Source: Gordonia hirsuta DSM 44140 = NBRC 16056 (GTDB taxonomy: Bacteria; Actinomycetota; Actinomycetes; Mycobacteriales; Mycobacteriaceae). Taken from it: 64,000 bases of DNA. The notes below the pieces were generated by a model. That model searched no databases and was not told where the DNA came from. It saw only the letters and a program-made list of their open reading frames with translations. Positions 9,445 through 17,700 of this stretch are shown piece by piece. Numbering within the stretch: the stretch's first letter is position 1; every line of letters starts with the position of its first letter. The stretch is from contig NZ_BANT01000029.1 in NCBI RefSeq assembly GCF_000333015.1, positions 1-64,000 of the forward strand. The letters are read 5' to 3'. The position numbers and the translations under genes were made by a program.

Positions 9445-12400
9445 CCGATAGGCCCGACCACTCCCCCGGCGGATCGGCTCCGGCCGACGCCCCGGCGACA
9501 GCGCCAGCGACGCCGGTATCGTCGTCCCGCTGGGCGTTTGCCACCCGGGACGGCTACCGCGTCACCAAACTGGCCGCGACCGTCTTCGGTCTGCTGGGTC
9601 TGCTCCTGGCCCTGGCGACCCCGCTGTTGCCGGTCGAACAGCGCAGCGCCACCCTGAACTGGCCGCAGAACGACGTCATCTCCGATGTGACCGCGCCGCT
9701 GGTCGCCTTCGTGCCGACCTCGATGGAGATGACCGTCCCCTGCAGCCTGGCCGCCGAGCTGCCGGCCACCGGCGGCGTGCTCGTCTCGACGATCCCGCAG
9801 ACCGGTAAACAAGCCGGTGCCCGCGGCATGTTCGTGCGCGCCACCGAGTCCGACCTGGCGGTGACCGTTCGCGATGTGGTGCTGCTGAGCGTCCCGCGCG
9901 CCGCCGCCCAGTCCGATCCGGACTGCATGATCGAGTTGCGCGGCGACGGCGAGGGTGTCTCGGCTGCTGTCGTCGGGGCCGGTGCGGACGGGACCGGCCC
10001 GAACCCGACGAACGGGGACGAAACCCGCTACAGCAGCGACGACCCCGATATGCGGCCCCAGATCGTCGGTGTCTTCTCCGATCTGCCCGCCCAGACCGAT
10101 CGCGCCGGCCTGTACCTGACCGCCGACATCGATACGCGCTTCGTCAACCGGCCCAGCCCCCTCAAGCGCGCCCTGATCATCATCGGCATCGTCTCCACCC
10201 TGCTGTCGCTGATCGCCCTGGCCGTCCTGGACAGTCGCGACGGTCGTGTCCACAAACGATTCCTGCCGCGCGGCTGGTTCACCATCCGCGGCCCCGACGT
10301 CGTCGTCTTCGCCGTGCTGGCCCTGTGGTGGCTGATCGGCGGTAACACCTCCGACGACGGCTACAACATCACCGTCGCACGCATCACCGAGGAAGCCGGC
10401 TACGCCGACAACTACTTCCGCTACTTCGGGGTGCCGCAGGATCCGTTCGGCTGGCCCTATCAGGTGCTGTCGTGGATGACGAGCATCAGCGTGGCCACGC
10501 CGTGGCTGCGGCTGCCGGCATTCCTGCTCGGCCTGCTCGGCTGGTGGATCCTCTCCCGCGAAGTGATCCCGCGGCTGGGGCGCAGCGTCCGCAACAGTTC
10601 GGCAGCCGTCTGGTCCGGCGCCCTGGTCTTCCTGGCCATCTGGCTGCCGTACAACAACGGCATCCGCTTCGAGCCGGTCGAGGCGATCGGCGCCCTGCTG
10701 ACCTGGTGTGCGGTGGAACGAGCGATCGCCACCCGACGGCTGTTGCCGTATGCGGTCGCCGCGGTCTTCGGCGCCTTCACCTTCGCGGTGGCGCCCGGCG
10801 GACTGATGGCTGTGGCTGCGCTGCTGGCCGGTCTGCGGCCGGTGGTCCGCGGAATCGTCTCCCGCCGGAGCCGTGACGGCCTGCTGCCGATGATCGCGCC
10901 GGTCCTGGCGGCCGGCACCTCGGTGCTGTTCCTGATCTTCTACTCCCATCCGCTGCGCCCGCTGATCGAGGGCAGCGGAGTGGCCAGCGATGTGGGCCCC
11001 ACCAACGAATGGTGGCAGGAGCCGCAGCGCTACTACTTCCTGATCCTGCAGACCGGCGACGGGACCTTCTCGCGCCGCTTCGGGATCCTGATCATGTTCA
11101 CCGCCCTGGTGATCGCGATCTTCCGGCTGCTGGCCAAGCACAGTCCGGCCGGGGTCGCGCGGGCACCGCTGTGGCGCCTGATCGCGGTGATGCTGGGCAC
11201 GATGTTCTTCATCTCCTTCACTCCCACCAAATGGACCCATCACCTGGGCATCTACGCCGGGATCGGGGCCGCGATCGTCGCGGCGACGGCCGCGATGATG
11301 TCCCCGGCGCTGCTGCGCGCCCGCAGCAACCGTGCCTTCTTCGCCGCGATCATCCTGATGGTGACCGCCGCGGCGGCCTCGGGAACCAACATGTGGTGGT
11401 ACGTCGGCAGCTACGGCGTGCCGTGGTGGGACGCCCCGGTCTCCCTCGGCGGCATCAAACTGGCGTGGGTGCTGCTGGCCCTGGCGGTGATCACCGCCCT
11501 GTACGGCTTCTGGTGCTATCTGCGCAGCGACGACGTCGACCCGCCGCCGGGCACCGGCTACACCCGGACCGGCCTGGCCCGGTTCACCTTCTCCCCGCTG
11601 CCGGTGATCTCGGCGTTCGTGGTGGCGTTCATGCTGTTCTCGTTCGTGTTCGGCGCCTACAAGCAGCGCGACAGCTGGTCGTGGGCCAAATCGAACCTGC
11701 GCGCCTTGACCGGCAACGAGTGTGCGCTGGCCAACGATGTCCTCGTCGAAGACGATATCGCGGCATCGTTCCTGGATCCGGCCGCCGTCGACGGACGGCC
11801 GGCACCGACCCCGCGCGCGGCGCTGGGAGCCCAGAACGACGGCTTCGTCGCCGACGGCATCCCCTCGACGACGCTGATCGACCCGGTGGACCGTCGTACC
11901 GGGAACACCACCGACGAGGACAGCGTGCAGACCTCGGTCCCCAGCGGCGAACTCCCCGTGGAAGACACCGAGTCCGAAGACGAGACCACGGTCGACGAGA
12001 CCGCCGAGGACCAGACCGCACCGGCCGCCGATGCGGGCAGCGTGCGACTGCCCTACGGCCTCGACCCGGCCACCACCCCGGTGCTGGGCAGTTACGGCAC
12101 CGCGGGCAACACCTCGGTGACCACCGCCTGGTACGACCTGGGCTTCCCGGCCGGCCAGGCACCCGAGGACGCGCCACTGCTCACGGTCGCCGCCGCCGGA
12201 TCGATCGCCGCGGTCGACCGCAACAACCTGGTGACCGACGGACGACGGCTGGTCGCCCAGTTCGCCCGTCTCGACGGCGACACCGTGGTCCCGGTCGGTG
12301 AGCCGATGCTCGGCATCGACGCCATGGACAGCAAGTCCGAGTGGCGTACGCTGCGGTTCCCGCTCAGCCAGGCCCCACCGCGCGCCACCCTGGTGCGGCT

Positions 12401-12860
12401 GCACGCGGTCGACGACGCCGCCGCCACCGCCGAATGGCTGGCCTTCACCGCACCGCGGGTACCGCACCTGCGGACGCTCGAAGAGGTCGTCGGACGCACC
12501 GATCCGGTGCTCATCGACTGGCTGCCCGGCCTGGTGTTCCCGTGCCAGCGTCCGGTCGCGGTGCGCAACGGCGTGCTCGAGCTGCCGGACTGGCGGATCA
12601 TGCCCGACGCCGAGGCCGTCCGGGTCAACAGTCAGACCTGGCAGGCCGGCATCCACGGCGGTCCGCTGGGTATCACCGATGCCCTGCTGGTCAGCACTCT
12701 GGTGCCCAGTTACCTGCGCAACAACTGGTCGCGCGATTGGGGCTCCCTGCAGCGGTACACCCCGCTGGTTCCGCAGGCCAAGCCCGCGGAGCTGGAGCTG
12801 GGCTACCGGACGGTCAGCGGGCTGCAGAGCCGGGCACCGATGCGCTCGGCCGGCTACTGA
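9441..12860 (+). CDS. embB: Arabinosyltransferase EmbB-like (third of three)
   Basis: Third Emb protein, 1139 aa, the likely EmbB partner of EmbA in arabinogalactan arabinan synthesis and the main ethambutol target in mycobacteria. The catalytic loop reads TSDDGYNITVARI. Aligned on DDGY with M. tuberculosis EmbB (DDGYILGMAR), the positions of I303 and M306 are Asn and Val here. The periplasmic motif YFGVPQDPFGWPY, LPYGLDPATTPVLGSY and the CBM segment VFPCQRPVAV are present. An acidic, low-complexity insertion (ELPVEDTESEDETTVDE and beyond, about residues 835-865) interrupts the C-terminal domain and has no counterpart in the two sister proteins. The ATG overlaps the embA stop and has a GGAGGG ribosome site. 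Confidence 0.88.
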   Translation: MTDRPDHSPGGSAPADAPATAPATPVSSSRWAFATRDGYRVTKLAATVFGLLGLLLALATPLLPVEQRSATLNWPQNDVISDVTAPLVAFVPTSMEMTVPCSLAAELPATGGVLVSTIPQTGKQAGARGMFVRATESDLAVTVRDVVLLSVPRAAAQSDPDCMIELRGDGEGVSAAVVGAGADGTGPNPTNGDETRYSSDDPDMRPQIVGVFSDLPAQTDRAGLYLTADIDTRFVNRPSPLKRALIIIGIVSTLLSLIALAVLDSRDGRVHKRFLPRGWFTIRGPDVVVFAVLALWWLIGGNTSDDGYNITVARITEEAGYADNYFRYFGVPQDPFGWPYQVLSWMTSISVATPWLRLPAFLLGLLGWWILSREVIPRLGRSVRNSSAAVWSGALVFLAIWLPYNNGIRFEPVEAIGALLTWCAVERAIATRRLLPYAVAAVFGAFTFAVAPGGLMAVAALLAGLRPVVRGIVSRRSRDGLLPMIAPVLAAGTSVLFLIFYSHPLRPLIEGSGVASDVGPTNEWWQEPQRYYFLILQTGDGTFSRRFGILIMFTALVIAIFRLLAKHSPAGVARAPLWRLIAVMLGTMFFISFTPTKWTHHLGIYAGIGAAIVAATAAMMSPALLRARSNRAFFAAIILMVTAAAASGTNMWWYVGSYGVPWWDAPVSLGGIKLAWVLLALAVITALYGFWCYLRSDDVDPPPGTGYTRTGLARFTFSPLPVISAFVVAFMLFSFVFGAYKQRDSWSWAKSNLRALTGNECALANDVLVEDDIAASFLDPAAVDGRPAPTPRAALGAQNDGFVADGIPSTTLIDPVDRRTGNTTDEDSVQTSVPSGELPVEDTESEDETTVDETAEDQTAPAADAGSVRLPYGLDPATTPVLGSYGTAGNTSVTTAWYDLGFPAGQAPEDAPLLTVAAAGSIAAVDRNNLVTDGRRLVAQFARLDGDTVVPVGEPMLGIDAMDSKSEWRTLRFPLSQAPPRATLVRLHAVDDAAATAEWLAFTAPRVPHLRTLEEVVGRTDPVLIDWLPGLVFPCQRPVAVRNGVLELPDWRIMPDAEAVRVNSQTWQAGIHGGPLGITDALLVSTLVPSYLRNNWSRDWGSLQRYTPLVPQAKPAELELGYRTVSGLQSRAPMRSAGY

Positions 12861-12905
12861 GCCCTGGACCGGTAGCCGCTTGACCGCTGCCGGGCCGGCG
12901 TACTC

Positions 12906-12939
12906 GCCTCGCCAGGCCCCGTGCGGGGGTCTGCGAGGC
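12906..12939. terminator. Hairpin downstream of embB
   Basis: GCCTCGC and GCGAGGC arms enclose an inner CCCC/GGGG pairing, 46 bp after the embB stop. It is probably a terminator without a U-tract, as is common in actinobacteria. Confidence 0.4.
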
Positions 12940-12957
12940 AGGTGATCCGGTAACCCT

Positions 12958-13008
12958 CACGCGCCTCGGAGGTCGCCGTCATCCCGGCAACGACCTCCGA
13001 GGCGCGTG
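12958..13008. terminator. Long perfect hairpin between convergent embB and accD4
   Basis: The arms CACGCGCCTCGGAGGTCG (12958-12975) and CGACCTCCGAGGCGCGTG (12991-13008) pair perfectly over 18 bp around a 15-nt loop. The site lies between two convergent operons and could end transcription from both sides. Confidence 0.6.
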
Positions 13009-13097
13009 ACCGTCCGGTGGTCACAGGGCGCGGACAACGGGTCGCGCCTGCGCGCACGGCGAATACGCTCGCGCGCAGGGACACATCCCGAGCCCAG

Positions 13098-14666
13098 TCA
13101 GATGGGCATCAGGAAGTGCTTGCGCGGTGCGCGCAGAACCTTCTTGTCCCGCAGCTGAGCCAGGGCCTTGCGCAGCTGGAGCCGCGTCTGTGCCGGCTCG
13201 ATCACCGCATCGATGTAGCCCTTCTCCGCAGCGAGATAGGGGTTGGCCATCATCACGTTGTAGAAGTCGATGAAGTCCCGGCGCACCTTGTCGGCCGCGG
13301 CGGCCGACAAGCCCTCGGTCTGCTTACGGGTCAGCAGCACCGCCGCCGACTCGGCACCCATCACCGCGATCTTGGCCGTCGGCCAGGCGAAGTTGATATC
13401 GGCACCGAGCTGCTTGCAGCCCATCACCGCATAGGCGCCGCCGTAAGCCTTGCGCAGCACCACGGTGATCTTCGGGACATCGGCTTCCACGTAGGCGTAC
13501 AGGAACTTGCCGGACCGCCGGATCGTGCCCTTCTCCTCCTCGACGAGCCCCGGGAGGATACCGGGGGTGTCGACCAGGAAGATCAGCGGAATGTTGAACG
13601 CATTGCAGATGCGGACGAAACGCGTCGCCTTCTCCGAGGCGTCGGTGTCCAGGGTGCCGGCCATGACGCTGGGCTGGTTGGCCACCACACCCACGCTGTG
13701 GCCGTCCACGCGGGCGAAACCGGTCAGGATGTTCGGCGCGAACAGCTCGCCGATCTCGTGGAAGGCGCCGTCGTCGAACAGCTTGACCAGGATGTCGCGC
13801 ATATCGTAGCCGGCGTTGTCGCTGTCGGGCATGAAGGTATTGAGCTCGCGGTCACTGTCGGTGACCTCGGGTTCCAGACCCGGATTGATCACCGGCGGCG
13901 TCTCCCAGCAGCTCGACGGCATGTACTGCAGGTATTCTCGCACCCACTCGAAGGCGGCCTTCTCGTCGGCGGCGACATGGTGGATGTTGCCCCAGCGGGC
14001 CTGGTTGTGGGCACTGCCCAGATCCTCGGCCGAGATGTCCTCGCCGTTGACGGCTTTGAGGATCTCCGGGCCGGTGACGAACATGTAGCTCTTGTCCTCG
14101 ACGCCGACCAGGATGTCGGTGTTGGCCGGGGTGTACACGGCACCGCCGGCGCACTTACCCAGGATGATCGAGACCTGCGGCGCCAGCCCCGACAGCAGAT
14201 CGTTGCGCCGGCCCATCTCGGCGTACCAGGCCAGGGAGGTGACCGCGTCCTGGATGCGCGCACCGGCGGAGTCATTGATGCCCACCATCGGGCAGCCGAG
14301 TTTGCCGGCCCACTCCATCAGCGTCGAGACCTTGCGGCCGAACATCTCGCCGACGCTGCCGCCCATCACGGTCTGGTCGTGGCTGAAGGCGGCCACCGGG
14401 CGGCCGAAGACCAGGCCGTGACCGGTCACGACACCGTCGCCGTAGCCGGCTTCGGAAGCCCCCGGCGCCTTGACCAGCCCGCCGACCTCGACGAAGGTCC
14501 CCGGGTCGAACAGCATCTCCAGCCGTGCGCGCGGCGAGCAGATACCCTTAGCGGCACGCTTGGCGATCGCCTGCTCCCCACCGGGCTCCTTGGCCATCTC
14601 CAGCTTGGCCCGCAGATCGGCGAGTTTGCCTGCGGTCGTGTGCTCAGGGGCGATGTCGGCAGTCAC
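13098..14666 (-). CDS. accD4: Acyl-CoA carboxylase beta subunit AccD4
   Basis: Carboxyltransferase subunit of the long-chain acyl-CoA carboxylase that makes the carboxylated C24-C26 extender used by Pks13. The GTG at 14666 gives 522 aa, which equals the mycobacterial AccD4 length as I recall it; an AGAGG site lies 7 nt upstream. A further in-frame GTG at 14705 would add 13 residues encoded partly by a tandem repeat. Crotonase-fold signatures are visible: GDGVVTGHGLVFGRPV, SHDQTVMGGSVGEMFGRK, GINDSAGARIQDAV, GKCAGGAVY, and KAYGGAYAVMGCKQLGAD. The gene follows pks13 in the fadD32-pks13-accD4 block, the order seen in mycobacteria and corynebacteria. Confidence 0.95.
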   Translation of the reverse strand: MTADIAPEHTTAGKLADLRAKLEMAKEPGGEQAIAKRAAKGICSPRARLEMLFDPGTFVEVGGLVKAPGASEAGYGDGVVTGHGLVFGRPVAAFSHDQTVMGGSVGEMFGRKVSTLMEWAGKLGCPMVGINDSAGARIQDAVTSLAWYAEMGRRNDLLSGLAPQVSIILGKCAGGAVYTPANTDILVGVEDKSYMFVTGPEILKAVNGEDISAEDLGSAHNQARWGNIHHVAADEKAAFEWVREYLQYMPSSCWETPPVINPGLEPEVTDSDRELNTFMPDSDNAGYDMRDILVKLFDDGAFHEIGELFAPNILTGFARVDGHSVGVVANQPSVMAGTLDTDASEKATRFVRICNAFNIPLIFLVDTPGILPGLVEEEKGTIRRSGKFLYAYVEADVPKITVVLRKAYGGAYAVMGCKQLGADINFAWPTAKIAVMGAESAAVLLTRKQTEGLSAAAADKVRRDFIDFYNVMMANPYLAAEKGYIDAVIEPAQTRLQLRKALAQLRDKKVLRAPRKHFLMPI

Positions 14667-14690
14667 GCGGGGGCCTCTTTCTTTCGTTGA

Positions 14691-14746
14691 CTCGGGCTGG
14701 TTCACTCGGGCTGGTTCACTCGGGCTGGTTCAGTTCGGCTGATTCA
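14691..14746. repeat. 14-bp tandem repeat across pks13 stop
   Basis: CTCGGGCTGGTTCA occurs three times exactly (14691, 14705, 14719), followed by a degenerate fourth copy (14733-14746, 10 of 14 matching). The copies span the end of pks13 (its TGA is in the third copy) and the accD4 leader. Slippage here would change the Pks13 tail and the accD4 spacing. Confidence 0.85.
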
Positions 14747-17700
14747 GATCAGCGATGCGCCGGGTCAGGTCGGCACCGACCTTGGCGACATACGGTTCGT
14801 CGACGATGGACAGGTGGTCGCCGCCGATCTGAATGATCTCCAGATCGTCGACCACCTCACCCCAGCGCCCATCGGGGTCGATGTTCGCCCACTGCGGCTC
14901 CAGTTCGATGGCTCCGTCGTGCATCTTGTCGGCCCGGTACAGGACCACCTTGCCGTCGTACGGGGTCGGCGAGATGTTGCTCAGCGCCCGGTTGTCCAGG
15001 AACGACGTCCGCTGGTGTTCGATGATGCCGCCGGGAATCTTGGTGCCCGACATCGAGATCATCTCCATGATGATCGCGAACTGCTCGTCGTCGTCGGCTT
15101 CGACCAAACGGTCCATCGGGATCGGGATGTCCGCGTCCAAGTCGTAGGTCTTGACCGCGAAGTCGCGCCAGCGTTCCAGCCGGGCACGTTTGGTTTCCGG
15201 GGTCTCGACCAGATCCTCGCTGGGCCGGACGACGTCGATCAGCCCGACGAAGGCCACCTGCTCGCCCTGCTCGGTGAGCAACTGAGCGGCGCCGTAGGCC
15301 AGTGCACCGCCGAGCGACCAGCCCACCAGCACATATGGGCCGTGCGGCTGCACCTCGCGCAGCTTCGGCAGATACTGGCGCACCCGCTCCTCGATGGTGC
15401 CCTCGACACGGTCGAATCCGATCACCGGCTGATCCTCGGGCAGCCGCTTGAGCAGCGCCTCGTACGCCGAGGTGTTACCGCCTGCCGGATGGAAGACGAG
15501 CATCGGCACCGGATCGCCGGCGGTGGTATCGAAGACGTGCTGGCGGGCGCCGTTCTTCTCCGGAACCCGCAGGAAGCGGACGAAACCGTCGACGTCGGCC
15601 GCGGCCTCCATGTGCTTGCGCACGTGGTCGCTGAGCTCCTCGATGGTCTCGGCCGCCAGCACGTCCTCGAGGTCGATGTCACCGCCGGTGCGGTCGTTGA
15701 GCCGATCGGTCAGCTTGCGGGCCGACTCCTCGTCCAGCACCTCCAGCTTGTTGAAGACGCCGCCGGCAGATTTGCCGGTCACCACCGCGTAGGCACCGAA
15801 GGTGAGGCGCTCGGCCGCATCGCGCGGCGGCACATCGGCACCGGCCGCGGCCGCGACCTGCGACTGATCGGTCAGATCGGCCTTCTCCGCCGGGGGCGCG
15901 TCGGCGGCGGGCTGAGCTACAGGCGTCTGGGCAGCGGGTGCCGCGGTCTCGGCGGGAACAGCCGGTTCGGCGGGAGCGGCCGGTTCGGCGCTCTTGCGCG
16001 CATTGGCCTGGTCGATCAGCGCCGACAGGGCGGCGGTATCGAGTTCCTGGCCGTCGGCGGCGCCCTGGGCGAGCAGGTCCACCTGGTCCCGGTTCTCCAC
16101 GGCGAAGGTGACGAACTTGGTGACGTCGTTGAGGTTGGCCTGGCGCATGGCCTGCAACTGCAGCTGCGGGATGTCGAACTCGTACTCGACACGGTTCTTG
16201 ATCCGGACGGCCATCAGCGAGTCCAGCCCCAGCTCGATCAGCGCGATCTCGCGGGGCAGATCGTCGGGATCGTACCCCATGGACTCGCCGACGATCGTGG
16301 CCAGTCGCTGTTCGACGGTCTCCCCCGATCCGGCCTCCCACTTGCTGCCGATATCGTCGACCACCTCGTCCTCGACGACGACGGGGCCGCCGGCGAACGA
16401 TTCGGCCGCCGAGGGTTCCGGTGCGGCCGCCGGGGCCGCCGCGATGGTCGGGGCGGGCCGGTCGGGGGCGACGCCGGTGACGGCGGCCTCGAGCACCAGG
16501 GCGTGACCGTGGGCCGCATCGGCGAACACCGAGATCGCCCCGCCGCCGGGATGGCGGGTGTAGACGGTGGTCAGCGTGCCCGCTGCGGGCAGCCGGTTCA
16601 CCGCTTCGGCGGCGACCACGACGGCGTCGTCGAGCACCTGCCGCGCCGCAGCCAGCGCCAGCTCACGCGGATCGGTGACCGCCGAGATGGCCACCTCCCA
16701 GGCGTGCCGGCCGTCGGGCAGGGCCACGTGCGCACCCGGCGCGCTGGCCGGACCGGTGCCGCTGCCGACGGCGGCGGTGAGCCAGTACGGTTTGCGGTCG
16801 AAGGCGGTCCGCGGGACGTCGGCGTACGGCAGATCCTGCCCGGTACCGAACAGGGCCCCCACATTCAGGGGATGGCCGTGCACCCAGAGCTTCATCATCG
16901 CGGTCAGCAGACCGGTGGGCTCGTCCTCCTTGCGGCGCAGCGTCTCGATCAGTTCGGCGTTGTGCACACCGGCGCCGAAGGTCGTTGCGGCCACCGAGAT
17001 CAGCACGGCCGGATTCGGTGCCAGCTCCAGGAAGGTGCGGTGGCCGGTCTCGACCGCCTTGGCGATCGCCTGGGCGAACCAGACGCTGTGCCGCAGTCCC
17101 TTGGTGAAGTACTCGATGGTGTGCACCGGCTCGGCACCCGGCCGGTAGAACACCTCGCGGTCGACCGAGCTGTAGAAGCCGACGGTCGGGCGCAGCGGCG
17201 CGATACCGGTGAGCTCGTAGGCCAGCTCGCCCAGCAGCGGATCCATCTGGGAGGTGTGGCTGGCGCCCTTGGTCTGCAGTTTGCGGGCCAGCTTCCCTTC
17301 GGCCTCGGCGTGCGCGACGATCGCGTCGACCTGCGGTTCGGGACCGCCGATGACGGTGTGCGTGGGCGCGGCGTAGACGCAGATCTCCAGGTCGGGGTAG
17401 TCGACCAGGACGTCGTTGATGTCCTCGGCGCTGTATTCGACCAGGGCCATCAGCCGGATGTCGTCGCCGACGAGCATCGATTCGCCCTCGCCCATCAGGC
17501 GTGAGCGCTGGCAGATCACCCGGGTCGCGTCCGCCAGGGACAGACCGCCGCTGATGTAGGCGGCCGAGGCCTCACCCATCGAATGCGGCACCAGCACCCC
17601 CGGCTGGGCCCCGAAGTGGCGCAGGGTGTCGGCCAGGGCGACCTGGATCGTGTAGATCCCGACCTGGCTGGTCTCGATGCCGTAGGTCTGCGCATCGTCG

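Noticed and set aside
9294-12656. An open reading frame of about 1120 codons on the strand opposite embB
   Set aside because: It is antisense to a clear EmbB gene, is rich in Arg, Gly and Gln with no domain, and is explained by the high third-position GC of embB.
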